Shown in pieces: positions 41,942-50,414 of a stretch of DNA of 64,000 nt; position 1 is the stretch's first letter, and each line of letters begins with the position of its first letter. The DNA comes from Chakrabartyella piscis. Its GTDB lineage: Bacteria > Bacillota > Clostridia > Lachnospirales > Anaerotignaceae. The translations under genes were made by a program, and so were the position numbers. Below the pieces are notes generated by a model that did not search any database, was not told where the DNA came from, and saw only the letters and a list, made by a program, of their open reading frames with translations. The stretch covers positions 62,001 to 126,000 of the forward strand of contig CP092441.1 in assembly GCA_030067835.1 (NCBI GenBank). The letters are read 5' to 3'.

Positions 41942-44731
41942 ATGAAAAAACTGTTATATCCCTTAATATTGATTTTGATTTGTTCTTGTTTTGGTTGTGG
42001 CAGCAAAGAAGAAACCACAGAAGTGGCAGATGCAACAGAAGAAAGCCCAATTCTACAGGTACAGATTTTGGATGATTTGCAAGCAGATTTCTACATAACA
42101 GATGCCTATTTTGCAGAAGGTGACACCGATTCCGAGTGGCAAATTTCCATGGACGAAGCCTTTACGGTTATGCTCAATTATGATGAAGATGATGATATAG
42201 GCAATCCTTCTTCCTATTTATACGCCCGTGAAAATTTATCAGAAGATAGCTACAGCTTATCCATTCTTGCTGATGTGGCGTATGAAGTTGTAGGCAATGA
42301 TTTGTTGTTGCATGTGGATTTTGATGCTGGTTTGGAGTGGGATTGGGATGTGGATACGTCTGTTTATAGGGGATTCAGTTTCTATGAGGTGTCCAGCTAT
42401 GACTTGTATATGAGGGAGCCTGTCAATGGACATACTTCTTATGTGTATGATGCTTCTGAAGTTGTGGTAGGTGGTTTTACAGCAGTGGAATATACAGGTT
42501 CCTTTGCTTATCCAGAAATTTTGCCACGTGTTCCAGAAGATGATATCTACTTCACACCACTTGGTGATGATTATGCCTATTATGTGGAAAGTCAGGAAGA
42601 TATGCCAAGTTATACCACCGATAATTTACATGCATACCTCATTGATTTTGATGAAAACAGCAATGTTTCTCGTATGGTGTTACGTTCTCCAAATTACAAT
42701 GGAAATATAGATGCTGATGGTGTTTGCACTGAATATTTCTACGAAGAAGTGGAGTTTGACAAATATATGTTGGAGGTAGATGCAATTGGTGGAGCAACCT
42801 TCATCACAGATAAAGAAGCATTGCGTACCTATTCCATGCAAAACTTTGTGTCTGGGTATATGTCCAAGCCAGAAATCAGTGAATTTTCCTTTGTTTGCAA
42901 CAACGATGTGAATGATTTCCAATTGTTGGACTACTATACACCAGCAACAGATGACTATTTTGTTCAAGAATTCTTCTATTCCACAACACAAAGCATTTCT
43001 GCTGCACTCCATGCAATTGTTCTGGAATTTGATACAGATGGTTCTACCATGAATCGTGTTTCTCTTGCTATGTTGCCAGAAGAAAACAAAGAAGAAATTG
43101 CCATTGCAGATGCATATTGGATTACATTAGATGCTGAAAATCATGTGTACCAATATCCAAATAATACCTATATCTATGGGTTGGGTGTATCCAACCAATT
43201 CAAGCAATCCAAGCAAGTTTTGACACTGTCAATGGTCAATGGCAGCCAGCATGACAATTATGGTCAATCTATGGCACAAGGTGGTGGAGTGCAGGCTTTC
43301 TCCAAACCATATTTCACAGAGGATCAATTGGCACTCTACAACCAATCCATAGCGACTGGTGTTTGGGTGAATGCTTTGATTTTTGAAACCCATTATGATG
43401 ATAAAATGACCTATACCATCCATGACAATGTAGACCCAAATGCTTACCAGAAGTGGATTATTGCCTATGAAGATGGAATTTCCTGTTCTTCCTACAATAT
43501 CTATCAATTTTCAGGTGGCACTGCTTTTGATAATGCAGCTGGCTTGACTGGAAATAAAAAAGTCTATAATGAACGTGATTTGGTGTATCACCAAGATATC
43601 TACTTCAGCTACGATTCCAAGTATGGCTTGTCCAAAGAAGAAGTGGAAGCGGTGATGCAAGCAGAAGTGGATGAATATGGTTTATCTCTTGTCAGTATAG
43701 AAGAAGGTGGTGTGCCAGCCATTGCAACAGCAGACAACTACATCAAATGCGTACAAGTGCCATATCCAACAGAAGCAACATTGGCTTCTTTCGTTCCAGA
43801 AGATAGTACACCAACAGGCGATGGCATTTATGCTTCTGGAATTGCAGAATTTGATGGGGATGACTTGTATTTCACACCCCTGACAGACGATTGGGAAATT
43901 GAATTTGACCAGAAATATCCAGACAATGGGTATTTGTATTCCTATGATGATGATGGAAATATCATTCAGAAATTGGAACGTTATGTGACAGAAGCAGAGT
44001 TTCGTGTCAATTCAGGACCATCAGAAGTATTTGCACCAGAGGACTATGTGGAAGATACCTATATCAATGTAGGAAATGCCTATTATTTCAATCGCACATT
44101 TTCTTCCAGCAGAACATATGGCGGTTTTTCTACCAAACAAGGTAAAATCAAATACTTGGCAGAAAATTATGACCAGTATGACCATTATTTCTCAAAACCA
44201 GAGATTGATATGGAACAAAGTAGATTGGATATGTATTGCGATACCAGTGATTTCAAAACTTTGGAATATGCAACACCAACAACTGACGATTATCGCATTG
44301 CAGAGCAAAATATCACACCATCCATTTATTACAATCAAACAGATACCCTACGTTTCTTCTCCTGTGTTTGGGGAACCGTTGTTTCCTATGATACCAGTGG
44401 AACACCTGTGGATATCCAAAGAATTTACCTGTTTGATTCCGAATCGGAAGCCAAAGACTATACAACACTTATGGATCCAAAGACTGGAGAATGGATTTAT
44501 ATGGATGAACAATATGACAATTATGATCGCTATGGCAATATAGTTGTTATGAAAAATGAAGCCACTGTCAATTTGGATGAACAACAATGGTTTGATCCAG
44601 CACAAGAGGAGTATAGTAAATATGAAGCAGTGACCTATTTCGCTACATTTGATGGCTACCAAGATGCTGTCAGCCAAGATAATCCAGCAGTTTGGTTCTC
44701 CAAACCATATTTGACCGAGGAACAAATGTAA
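41942..44731 (+). CDS. Large surface lipoprotein with internal repeats, unknown function
   Basis: A 929-residue protein starting at the ATG at 41942 with CTAGGAGG upstream. The signal LYPLILILICSCFGCGSKEE contains a lipobox (ICS|C or CFG|C). The mature protein is very acidic and Tyr-rich. Internal similarity: MSKPEISEFSFVCNNDVNDF with YTPATDDYFV (residues about 305-345) matches FSKPEIDMEQSRLDMYCDTS with YATPTTDDYRI (about 755-790); SKPYFTEDQL and SKPYLTEEQM also recur. EDDIYFTPLGDDYAYYVES matches GDDLYFTPLTDDWEIEFDQ. So it is built of at least two large repeats. No enzyme motif is seen. Confidence 0.7.
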   Translation: MKKLLYPLILILICSCFGCGSKEETTEVADATEESPILQVQILDDLQADFYITDAYFAEGDTDSEWQISMDEAFTVMLNYDEDDDIGNPSSYLYARENLSEDSYSLSILADVAYEVVGNDLLLHVDFDAGLEWDWDVDTSVYRGFSFYEVSSYDLYMREPVNGHTSYVYDASEVVVGGFTAVEYTGSFAYPEILPRVPEDDIYFTPLGDDYAYYVESQEDMPSYTTDNLHAYLIDFDENSNVSRMVLRSPNYNGNIDADGVCTEYFYEEVEFDKYMLEVDAIGGATFITDKEALRTYSMQNFVSGYMSKPEISEFSFVCNNDVNDFQLLDYYTPATDDYFVQEFFYSTTQSISAALHAIVLEFDTDGSTMNRVSLAMLPEENKEEIAIADAYWITLDAENHVYQYPNNTYIYGLGVSNQFKQSKQVLTLSMVNGSQHDNYGQSMAQGGGVQAFSKPYFTEDQLALYNQSIATGVWVNALIFETHYDDKMTYTIHDNVDPNAYQKWIIAYEDGISCSSYNIYQFSGGTAFDNAAGLTGNKKVYNERDLVYHQDIYFSYDSKYGLSKEEVEAVMQAEVDEYGLSLVSIEEGGVPAIATADNYIKCVQVPYPTEATLASFVPEDSTPTGDGIYASGIAEFDGDDLYFTPLTDDWEIEFDQKYPDNGYLYSYDDDGNIIQKLERYVTEAEFRVNSGPSEVFAPEDYVEDTYINVGNAYYFNRTFSSSRTYGGFSTKQGKIKYLAENYDQYDHYFSKPEIDMEQSRLDMYCDTSDFKTLEYATPTTDDYRIAEQNITPSIYYNQTDTLRFFSCVWGTVVSYDTSGTPVDIQRIYLFDSESEAKDYTTLMDPKTGEWIYMDEQYDNYDRYGNIVVMKNEATVNLDEQQWFDPAQEEYSKYEAVTYFATFDGYQDAVSQDNPAVWFSKPYLTEEQM

Positions 44732-44761
44732 GAAGAATTTGATTTGTACCATAATATTGCA

Positions 44762-44872
44762 ATGTAGGATTGCGGTTGATTCGTGAATCAACCCTACAGG
44801 CGATTGGGTTTGCATGTGTTTTGTATGATTTGAATGTTTTGGTTTGTAGGGGTGGATTCGATATCCACCCTT
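44762..44872. repeat. Two hairpin repeats after the lipoprotein gene
   Basis: TGTAGGATTGCGGTTGATTCGTG-AATCAACCCTACAGG (44763) and TGTAGGGGTGGATTCGATATCCACCC (44846). The first is nearly identical to one at 45579. Confidence 0.8.
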
Positions 44873-44874
44873 TT

Positions 44875-45219
44875 TCATGGAATGGAAATGATTTGATATG
44901 GGATGTTTTGTGCAATACATTCTTTGATGACAAATCCAGTACCTTTGCTCTTTCCATCCCAAAATGCAAGTACCATATCCGCATATGCAATGATTTGTAA
45001 ATTTCTTTTTAGGGGAGCACCACGTTTGTATGTTTTATAATCTGGTAAAAATTCTACACAAGGAATGTTGTTTGCCTGTGCATAGGCTTTTGCAGAAGTA
45101 TCCACACCTTTTGCACCACCAGATACAATTTCTGTTACATTTTCTGGTAGATAGTCCCCTAGATTGTCCCCTAGATTGTCTATGGTTAGTGTTCTGGAAC
45201 CAATAATTGCTATTTTCAT
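44875..45219 (-). CDS. SLOG-family protein (DUF2493/YspA-like), copy 1
   Basis: A 114-residue protein. MKIAIIGSRTLT at the N-terminus, VTEIVSGGAKGVDTSAKAYA (nucleotide-binding GGAxGxD) and ADMVLAFWDGKSKGTGFVIK are the DUF2493 signatures. NLGDNLGD results from a direct 12-bp duplication (CTAGATTGTCCC twice on the plus strand). It is transcribed away from an XRE regulator across an operator-like repeat. A paralogous pair with the same layout lies at 47749-48590. Confidence 0.85.
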   Translation of the reverse strand: MKIAIIGSRTLTIDNLGDNLGDYLPENVTEIVSGGAKGVDTSAKAYAQANNIPCVEFLPDYKTYKRGAPLKRNLQIIAYADMVLAFWDGKSKGTGFVIKECIAQNIPYQIISIP

Positions 45220-45275
45220 ATCATCACCTCATGGTATATTTTAGTATCATACTCTTTCTATAATAGGTCAAAATC

Positions 45276-45294
45276 ACCCTAATTACAATAGGGT
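45276..45294. promoter_or_regulatory. Inverted-repeat operator between SLOG and XRE genes
   Basis: ACCCTA-ATTACAA-TAGGGT in the 105-bp spacer between the divergent genes. Probably the binding site of the adjacent XRE protein (inference). Confidence 0.5.
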
Positions 45295-45324
45295 AATTTG
45301 CCATAATATTATAGAGGTGATATT

Positions 45325-45543
45325 ATGAGTAGGTTGCGTGCACTACGGAAAGAAAAAGGATATACACAAATCAAAATGCAATTATTGACTGGAATAGACC
45401 AAAGTGACTATTCTAAAATTGAAAATGGAAAACGATATTTAACTTTTGAACAATGTCAAAAAATTGCAGTGGTATTGGATACCAGCATGGATTATCTGGC
45501 TGGCTTGACAGATGAAAAGAAACCATATCCAAGAAAGAAATAA
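45325..45543 (+). CDS. XRE-family transcriptional regulator
   Basis: A 72-residue protein preceded by GAGGTGATATT. It is essentially one Cro/C1-type HTH: LRALRKEKGYTQIKMQLLTG, DQSDYSKIENGKRYLTFEQC, and IAVVLDTSMDYLAGLTD. Divergent from the SLOG gene, which it probably controls. Confidence 0.85.
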   Translation: MSRLRALRKEKGYTQIKMQLLTGIDQSDYSKIENGKRYLTFEQCQKIAVVLDTSMDYLAGLTDEKKPYPRKK

Positions 45544-45545
45544 GG

Positions 45546-45662
45546 TTTTGTAGGGGCACCTGCTCACCCGTTGCAATGTAGGATTGCGGTTGATTCGTGA
45601 ATCAACCCTACAGGATTTGTACCACAATATTTTGTAGGGGCGTACCTATGTGTGCGCCCGTT
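45546..45662. repeat. Three hairpin repeats
   Basis: TGTAGGGGCACCTGCTCACCCG (45548), TGTAGGATTGCGGTTGATTCGTG...CAACCCTACAGG (45577), TGTAGGGGCGTACCTATGTGTGCGCCCG (45633). Confidence 0.8.
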
Positions 45663-45708
45663 GGTTTACCATATCAAAATCACACCAACCATTTTCATTC
45701 CCATATAA

Positions 45709-45744
45709 AAAAGCGATACCAGCATTTAGGTATCGCTTTTGCTT
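45709..45744 (-). terminator. Terminator downstream of serS
   Basis: AAAAAAGCGATACC-AGCATTTA-GGTATCGCTTTTGC; works in both directions. Three CTTTTGCTTTTAT-type direct repeats follow to 45775. Confidence 0.75.
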
Positions 45745-45846
45745 TTATCTTTTGCTTTTATCTTTTGCTTTTATAATCGGGTCAAGCGTCGCACGCTTGC
45801 AGGTGTGGACAGAGTCCACGGTCTTAATCTTTTGATCTTGACTTTA

Positions 45847-47136
45847 TTATTTCACAACTTCAATTTTGGATTTGCCACCCATATAAGGTCTCAAAGCTTC
45901 TGGAATCAATACAGAACCATCAGCTTGCAAATTGTTTTCCAAGAACGCAATCAACATACGTGGTGGTGCTGCTACTGTGTTGTTGAGAGTATGAGCGAAG
46001 TATTTGCTGCCATCATTGCCTGTTACACGGATACCCAAACGTCTTGCTTGTGCATCGCCAAGGTTGGAACAGCTACCGATTTCGAAGTATTTCTTTTGTC
46101 TTGGAGACCATGCTTCTACGTCAACAGATTTCACTTTGAGGTCAGCCAAGTCACCAGAACAACATTCCAAAGTACGTACAGGAATATCCATTGTACGGAA
46201 CAACGCAACTGTGTTTTCCCAAAGTTTGTCATACCATTTAGGGCTTTCTTCAGGTGTACAAACAACAATCATTTCTTGTTTTTCAAATTGGTGAATACGA
46301 TATACACCACGTTCTTCAATACCATGCGCACCTTTTTCTTTACGGAAACATGGGGAATAGCTGGTCAATGTTTGTGGCAAATCAGCTTCTTTGTTCATGG
46401 TGTCAATGAATTTACCAATCATGGAATGTTCGCTTGTACCAATGAGGTAAAGGTCTTCACCTTCAATTTTGTACATCATAGCATCCATTTCCGCAAAACT
46501 CATAACGCCTGTTACAACGTTGCTACGAATCATGTATGGAGGAATGCAGTAAGTGAAGCCTTTGTCAATCATGAAATCACGTGCATAGGACAAAATGCCA
46601 GAATGCAAACGAGCAATATCACCCATCAAATAGTAGAAACCATTGCCAGCTACTTTACGAGCAGCATCAAGGTCAATACCATTGAAACGTTCCATAATGT
46701 CTGTGTGGTATGGGATTTCAAAATCAGGCACAACTGGTTCGCCATATTTTTGTACTTCCACGTTTTCACTGTCATCTTTGCCAATTGGCACAGATGGATC
46801 GATGATATTTGGAATGGTCATCATAATCACTTTGATGCGTTCTTCTACTTCTTTTTCTTTTTCTGTGAGCTCGTCTACACGAGCAGATTCAGCTGCAATG
46901 GTCGCTTTGATTTCTTCAGCAGCTTCTTTTTCACCTTTTGCCATCAAACCACCGATTTGTTTGGACAATTTGTTTCTTTGGGAACGCAATGCTTCCACTT
47001 CTTGTTTGATGGTTCTGTTTTCGATGTCCAAAGCCAAAACTTCGTCTACCAATGGCAATTTACCATCTTGGAATTTGTTTTTGATGTTTTGACGTACTAC
47101 ATCAGGGTTTTCTCTTACAAATTTGATGTCTAACAT
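45847..47136 (-). CDS. serS: Seryl-tRNA synthetase
   Basis: A 429-residue class II synthetase of normal length. It has an N-terminal coiled-coil arm (about residues 30-105: IKQEVEALRSQRNKLSKQIG, AAESARVDELTEKEKEVEER). Catalytic motif pieces: LIGTSEHSMIGKFIDTMNKE, YSPCFRKEKGAHGIEERGVY-RIHQFEKQEM (motif 2) and NNTVAAPPRMLIAFLENNLQ (motif 3). AGGAGG precedes the ATG at 47136. Transcribed from a promoter with a T-box leader located beyond a 320-bp repeat-filled spacer. Confidence 0.96.
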   Translation of the reverse strand: MLDIKFVRENPDVVRQNIKNKFQDGKLPLVDEVLALDIENRTIKQEVEALRSQRNKLSKQIGGLMAKGEKEAAEEIKATIAAESARVDELTEKEKEVEERIKVIMMTIPNIIDPSVPIGKDDSENVEVQKYGEPVVPDFEIPYHTDIMERFNGIDLDAARKVAGNGFYYLMGDIARLHSGILSYARDFMIDKGFTYCIPPYMIRSNVVTGVMSFAEMDAMMYKIEGEDLYLIGTSEHSMIGKFIDTMNKEADLPQTLTSYSPCFRKEKGAHGIEERGVYRIHQFEKQEMIVVCTPEESPKWYDKLWENTVALFRTMDIPVRTLECCSGDLADLKVKSVDVEAWSPRQKKYFEIGSCSNLGDAQARRLGIRVTGNDGSKYFAHTLNNTVAAPPRMLIAFLENNLQADGSVLIPEALRPYMGGKSKIEVVK

Positions 47137-47159
47137 GATTTTCCTCCTAGATATATGTT

Positions 47160-47440
47160 TGTTATTTGATTACAGGTTGTTTGTTTTGGAATACGACAAA
47201 GATTCTTCGTCATTTCATTCCTCTGAATGACAAATACAGAAGCATACGTTATGGTCTTGTAGGGGCTACGTTTCGTCGCCCGTTGGTTTTCAGAACGAAT
47301 GTCACAAAGATTCTTCGTCATTGCATTCCTCTGAATGACAAATACAGAAGCGTACGTTATGGTCTTGTAGGGGCTACGTTTCGTCGCCCGTTGGTTTTGG
47401 CTTTTCAGTCTTTCACCATTCACTCTTAGTCCTTAGTCTT
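47160..47440. repeat. Repeat block between the T-box and serS
   Basis: Two tandem copies (period about 108 bp) of a unit made of GATTCTTCGTCATT...CTCTGAATGACA, AGAAGC(A/G)TACGTTATGGTC and TGTAGGGGCTACGTTTCGTCGCCCG, followed by an AGTCTTTCACCATTCACTC word of the third repeat family. It lies within the serS leader transcript. Confidence 0.8.
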
Positions 47441-47454
47441 ATTTTGTAACACAA

Positions 47455-47720
47455 AATAAAAAAACCCTCGTCACTTCGTCATCATAACAAAGGGACGAGA
47501 GTCATATCTCCCGTGTTGCCACCCAAATTGCACATGGATTTACCATATACCACTCAAACAGCGATATAGGGCTTACCCTTTCGATTTTCATCGACTGCTC
47601 AAAAAGTGGAAAGTTTTCTCATCTCCATCGGTTCACACCAACCACCGATTCTCTGTAGAAGTTTGAAAACGTAGCTTTTATCTGGACATAGTCCACGCTT
47701 TTCAGATATAGTATACCCAC
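47455..47720 (-). promoter_or_regulatory. T-box riboswitch leader for serS
   Basis: On the minus strand, GGGTGGCAACACGGGAG (47508-47524) is the T-box sequence. It is followed by a terminator CTCTCGTC...GACGAGGG with a T-run (47455-47504). Upstream are a stem I with AGCGTGGACTATGTCC and the conserved ACAGAGAATCGGTGG-type segment followed by GGTGTGAACCGATGGAG. Uncharged tRNA-Ser should stabilise the antiterminator and permit serS expression. I could not assign the specifier codon with confidence. Confidence 0.88.
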
Positions 47721-47738
47721 AATGTTTGAGAATTGCAA
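47710..47738 (-). promoter_or_regulatory. Promoter of the serS T-box transcript
   Basis: On the minus strand TTGCAA (47733-47738), 17-base spacer, TATACT (47710-47715). The -35 is 10 bp from the end of the upstream XRE gene. Confidence 0.75.
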
Positions 47739-47748
47739 GGGTTTTTTA

Positions 47749-47985
47749 TCAATCATCCTCAAAATTCAAAAATTTATAGGGTGGAACGTCCAAAACATCT
47801 GCAATGTCAAATAGGGTATCCAAAGAAATAGCAGTTACAATATTGGGTGCTTCTGCTTGTCCCAAAAAGGAAAGTGTTTTGTCAATTTGTTCTGCCAGTT
47901 GCTCTTGTGTCAACCCTCGTAACTTACGATAATAAGAAATTTTCAGTCCTAGTTTAATGTATCTATCTGCATGTTCGAATTTCAT
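47749..47985 (-). CDS. XRE-family transcriptional regulator
   Basis: A 78-residue protein. The ATG at 47985 follows AGAGGTGAGTAT. It has a Cro/C1-type HTH: LKISYYRKLRGLTQEQLAEQ, then AEAPNIVTAISLDTLFDIAD, and VPPYKFLNF. Divergent from the SLOG gene at 48264, repeating the arrangement at 44875-45543. The two XRE proteins are of different subtypes. Confidence 0.85.
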   Translation of the reverse strand: MKFEHADRYIKLGLKISYYRKLRGLTQEQLAEQIDKTLSFLGQAEAPNIVTAISLDTLFDIADVLDVPPYKFLNFEDD

Positions 47986-48120
47986 ATACTCACCTCTACA
48001 CAAAGTGTAACAGTTTTACTTGTGCATTCAGACCCATTCATATATAATAAATATATACTGACACTATATAAATCATGTATGTGATATATAAAAACTAAAA
48101 TTAAACAGATTGATATTCAT

Positions 48121-48211
48121 ATGTAGGGACAACCCTTGCGGTTGTCCGTCTGCTAAATTGAGTGATTGCTTGAAATACGGACAGGGGCAAGCCCAGTCCC
48201 TACAGGGTGTT
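48121..48211. repeat. Two hairpin repeats between XRE and SLOG genes
   Basis: TGTAGGGACAACCCTTGCGGTTGTCCG (48122) and ACGGACAGGGGCAAGCCCAGTCCCTACAGG (48177). Confidence 0.75.
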
Positions 48212-48263
48212 ATTTGGTGTGTGATTTTTCATTGATAAGAATTCATTATGAGGAGGTTGTATT

Positions 48264-48590
48264 ATGAAATTGGCAGTCATTGGTTCCAGAAGCTTGACTT
48301 TAGATATTTCGCCATATATTCCAGAAAATGTAACAGAAATCATTTCAGGTGGTGCAAAGGGAATTGATACCTGTGCAGAACAATACGCAGATGCACATAA
48401 AATTTCAAAACATATCATTTTACCGCAATATAATCGCTATAAACGAGGTGCTCCCATCAAACGCAATGAGGAAATGATTCAGTTGTGTGATATGGTGTTG
48501 GCATTTTGGGATGGTAAATCAAAGGGAACTGAAAGCAGCATTGCATACGCAAAAAAGATAGGAAAAGAAGTCCAAGTGATTATGGTTTAG
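48264..48590 (+). CDS. SLOG-family protein (DUF2493/YspA-like), copy 2
   Basis: A 108-residue protein with GAGGAGG upstream. MKLAVIGSRSLT, VTEIISGGAKGIDTCAEQYA, YNRYKRGAPIKRNEEMIQLC and DMVLAFWDGKSKGTESSIAY align with the protein at 44875 from end to end. The pair arose by duplication and diverged. Predicted nucleotide binder; the role is unknown. Confidence 0.85.
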   Translation: MKLAVIGSRSLTLDISPYIPENVTEIISGGAKGIDTCAEQYADAHKISKHIILPQYNRYKRGAPIKRNEEMIQLCDMVLAFWDGKSKGTESSIAYAKKIGKEVQVIMV

Positions 48591-48834
48591 AGGGAAATAA
48601 AAAACCCCTAACTTTCGCTAGGGATACAGCTTGTCAAAAAAGGTTGTCTTGTTATAAAATTGCACAAAATCAAGACCTTGGAGAACTTTTTTCTGTCGCG
48701 AAAAGTTCCCCAAACCCTTCAAAAACGCTCTTTTCAAGGCATTTAAGACCTTAAGGCGTTGCCTTAACAACCACCACCCTTTGAAAAGCGTGGACGTAAA
48801 CTTTATTTAAAAACATTTTATATAAAGTTGATTT

Positions 48835-49164
48835 TCAACCACGAGCTTTTTGCAAAAGTGCCACAACTTCACCTTGTTTCAACACTTTACCATAGGATAC
48901 CACCTTACCATCCACAACAAGAGCAGGTGTTGTCATAACGCCATAAGATGCAATGACAGAAAAATCTGTAATATGCTCAATGGTAGTGTCCATACCAAGT
49001 TCTTCCAATGCAGCAACAGTTGCAGCTTCCAATTGGTTGCATTTGGCACAACCGCCACCAAGTACTTTGACACTGGATTCTGCTTCTTTTGGAGCAGGTG
49101 TAGAAGGCTTGTTACAAGCACAAGGTGTTGCTTCTTTTTTTTGACCAAAACCAAATAATCCCAT
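48835..49164 (-). CDS. Thioredoxin-like redox-active disulfide protein
   Basis: A 109-residue protein. After a Cys/Pro-rich N-terminal tail (TPCACNKPSTPAPKEAESS) comes a thioredoxin-fold domain with GGGCAKCNQLEAATVAALEE (CxxC) and GVMTTPALVVDGKVVSYGKV (cis-Pro after TT). This is the redox-active disulfide protein 2 family, usually encoded with a DUF318 permease, as here. The cysteines CAC in the tail could bind metal. Confidence 0.88.
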   Translation of the reverse strand: MGLFGFGQKKEATPCACNKPSTPAPKEAESSVKVLGGGCAKCNQLEAATVAALEELGMDTTIEHITDFSVIASYGVMTTPALVVDGKVVSYGKVLKQGEVVALLQKARG

Positions 49165-49216
49165 CTGTTTCTACCTCCATAATCTTGAAATCTTCTTTGT
49201 TTTATTATGTTTATTA

Positions 49217-49248
49217 AAACGGGTGGTCACATAGGACCACCCCTACAG
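49217..49248. repeat. Hairpin repeat inside the permease-thioredoxin spacer
   Basis: AACGGGTGGTCACATAGGACCACCCCTACAG, a GTAGGGG-type unit. Confidence 0.75.
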
Positions 49249-49269
49249 TGTACTTGAAAAAGAGCTATC

Positions 49270-50283
49270 TTATATGAAAAAATGCTGTATGCCATTGAAG
49301 AAATAACCAACAACAATAATACCCACTGCACAAATTGCGATGAAAGCACCCAACAATTTCGGTTTGACTGCTTTACGCAACATAATCATAGATGGCAAAC
49401 TGAGGGTGGTAACAGCCATCATAAAACTCAAAATGGTACCCAACTGTGCACCTTTTCCAAGAAGTGCTTCTGCAACTGGAATGGTACCGAAAATATCAGC
49501 ATACATAGGCACACCCACAATGGTCGCCATAATGACACCAAATGGATTGTTGCTACCCAAAACAGATACAATGACATGTTCTGGGATCCAGTTGTGAATC
49601 AAAGCACCGATACCAACACCAACCAAAATATAAGGGAATACCTTTTTGAAGGTTGCCACAACTTGCTCTTTGGCAAAGATGACACGATCTCGTTTGGATA
49701 GTTCTTCAGACTCGATATCCACGCTGCCAGCATTCAAAATGAATTCCTCCACATATGCTTCCATCCCTAGACGATCCAATAAAGTACCGCCAACAACTGC
49801 AATGAGCAAACCTAAAATCACATAAACCACAGCCACTGGCAAACCAAAAATACTCATCAGCAATACAAGTGACCCCAAATCCACCATTGGTGATGAAATT
49901 AAGAAACTAAAGGTTACACCAATTGGCAAACCAGCACTTGTAAATCCCATGAACAATGGAATAGAAGAGCAGGAACAAAATGGCGTTACAGTACCAAGCA
50001 ATGCAGAAACCACATTTGCACCAATCCCGTGAAATTTGGACAGGATTTTCTTGCTGCGTTCTGGTGGAAAGAAACTTTGGATGTAGGACACCATAAAAAT
50101 CAAAGTACAGAGCAAAATGGTAATTTTGATGACATCATATACGAAAAAATGTACGCTACCACCAATGGCAGTGTGGATATCCAGTCCAATGGCTCCCAAA
50201 CCAGTACCAATGGAGGTGTTCAGCCAAGACATCCCTAAAATTTGGTTTTGGAAGAAATCCCAACCTGTTTGTATTGCTTCCAT
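49270..50283 (-). CDS. DUF318/YraQ-type permease
   Basis: A 337-residue membrane protein with eight or more helices. The segment GTVTPFCSCSSIPLFMGFTS is the Cys signature of this family, and ISSPMVDLGSLVLLMSIFGL and GVPMYADIFGTIPVAEALLG follow. Members have been linked to arsenic (organoarsenical) or other thiol-reactive compounds. It lies between an ArsR regulator and a thioredoxin-like gene, all on the minus strand, in agreement with a metalloid or redox-stress operon. Confidence 0.85.
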   Translation of the reverse strand: MEAIQTGWDFFQNQILGMSWLNTSIGTGLGAIGLDIHTAIGGSVHFFVYDVIKITILLCTLIFMVSYIQSFFPPERSKKILSKFHGIGANVVSALLGTVTPFCSCSSIPLFMGFTSAGLPIGVTFSFLISSPMVDLGSLVLLMSIFGLPVAVVYVILGLLIAVVGGTLLDRLGMEAYVEEFILNAGSVDIESEELSKRDRVIFAKEQVVATFKKVFPYILVGVGIGALIHNWIPEHVIVSVLGSNNPFGVIMATIVGVPMYADIFGTIPVAEALLGKGAQLGTILSFMMAVTTLSLPSMIMLRKAVKPKLLGAFIAICAVGIIVVGYFFNGIQHFFI

Positions 50284-50374
50284 AATAGAAGTCCTCCTTC
50301 TGTGAAATCAAATAAATTTGATGTGTTGTTTGCAATAAAACCCATATATCCAACCAATGAAATTTGTATACGCA

Positions 50375-50402
50375 CTTGTAGGGGCGATTCACGAATCGAC
50401 CG
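50375..50402. repeat. Hairpin repeat between arsR-like gene and permease
   Basis: TTGTAGGGGCGATTCACGAATCGACCG, same stem as the unit at 33451. Confidence 0.8.
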
Positions 50403-50414
50403 CCAAACCACAAC

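Noticed and set aside
45739-47133. A 464-residue frame on the plus strand opposite serS
   Set aside because: It is the antisense shadow of the clear serS gene and is made of low-complexity Phe/His-rich sequence.
47166-47429. An 87-residue frame (and its reverse) upstream of serS
   Set aside because: It is a translation of the two 108-bp intergenic repeats.
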